A stretch of 15,268 nucleotides of DNA from CAZFCK01 sp964517355 (lineage in GTDB: Bacteria > Desulfobacterota > Desulfovibrionia > Desulfovibrionales > Desulfovibrionaceae), in assembly GCA_964517355.1 (NCBI GenBank), contig CAZFCK010000108.1:1-15268 (forward strand), read 5' to 3'. Each line of letters starts with the position of its first letter. Within the stretch, counting starts at the first letter, position 1. A program made the translations under genes and the position numbers. Shown piece after piece: positions 15,211 to 15,268 of this stretch. The notes below the pieces were generated by a model, which had not been told where the DNA came from, ran no database searches, and saw only the letters and a program-made list of their open reading frames with translations.

Positions 15211-15268
15211 ATTAAGGAATAAAGTCGCGGGCTTTCGCGCCCGCACGACGACCAGGGGAGGCCCCTGG
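15211..15268 (+). repeat. Dispersed double-hairpin repeat, copy at window end
   Basis: ATTAAGGAATAA, hairpin GCGGGC (15227-15232)/GCCCGC (15239-15244), spacer with ACGACGACC, then hairpin CCAGGGG/CCCCTGG (15252-15268), which ends exactly at the window edge. It begins 8 nt after the stop of the haem fusion gene and has the gene's orientation. Whether the AT spacer and AAGAACC hairpin follow cannot be seen. Confidence 0.85.

Overview
The window is a GC-rich bacterial chromosome segment with AT-rich intergenic stretches. The gene set suggests a Gram-negative anaerobe of the Desulfovibrio type: an Omp85/TamA outer-membrane protein followed by TamB, a protein with eight haem-c sites beside a cytochrome bd-like membrane core, type III pantothenate kinase, enolase and FolD. 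The taxon is an inference from gene content and style; there is no rRNA or other direct marker in the window.

Layout. 1-324 has no convincing gene but is rich in hairpins and carries copy 1 of a dispersed repeat. 325-675 (minus) is a small carboxymuconolactone decarboxylase/AhpD-like protein with a good promoter and a palindrome over its -10. 676-1076 is the divergent intergenic region. 1077-2900 and 2994-7472 (plus) are tamA and tamB, which act together in envelope biogenesis. 7473-7655 lies between convergent genes and holds copy 2 of the repeat and a perfect 14-bp terminator hairpin. 7656-10869 (minus) is read coaX, eno, folD: cofactor A synthesis, glycolysis and one-carbon metabolism, with a terminator-like hairpin against the folD ribosome binding site. 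10870-11445 is a 576-nt divergent region with several hairpins and a reverse-oriented partial repeat copy. 11446-15202 (plus) is a tightly coupled two-gene operon, followed at once by another repeat copy that runs to the window edge.

The operon at 11446-15202 is the most interesting part. The second protein (882 aa) has eight predicted membrane helices carrying residues that line up with the oxygen-site ligands and proton-channel acids of CydA (His19, Glu99, Glu107, Glu445 of E. coli). In place of the last CydA helix it continues into a mono-haem cytochrome c domain, an unclassified beta-rich module and a seven-CXXCH domain. The first protein (368 aa) is a paralogue of the same membrane core that keeps the first-helix histidine but lacks the acidic residues, and has a His in helix 5 resembling the haem b558 ligand. 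I infer a cytochrome bd-superfamily oxygen (or other small-molecule) reductase fed from periplasmic c-type haems rather than from quinol.

The second notable signal is a dispersed intergenic repeat (paired hairpins GCGGGC/GCCCGC and CCAGGGG/CCCCTGG, sometimes extended by an AT-rich spacer and an AAGAACC hairpin). Three of four copies sit directly downstream of genes in the same orientation as the gene.
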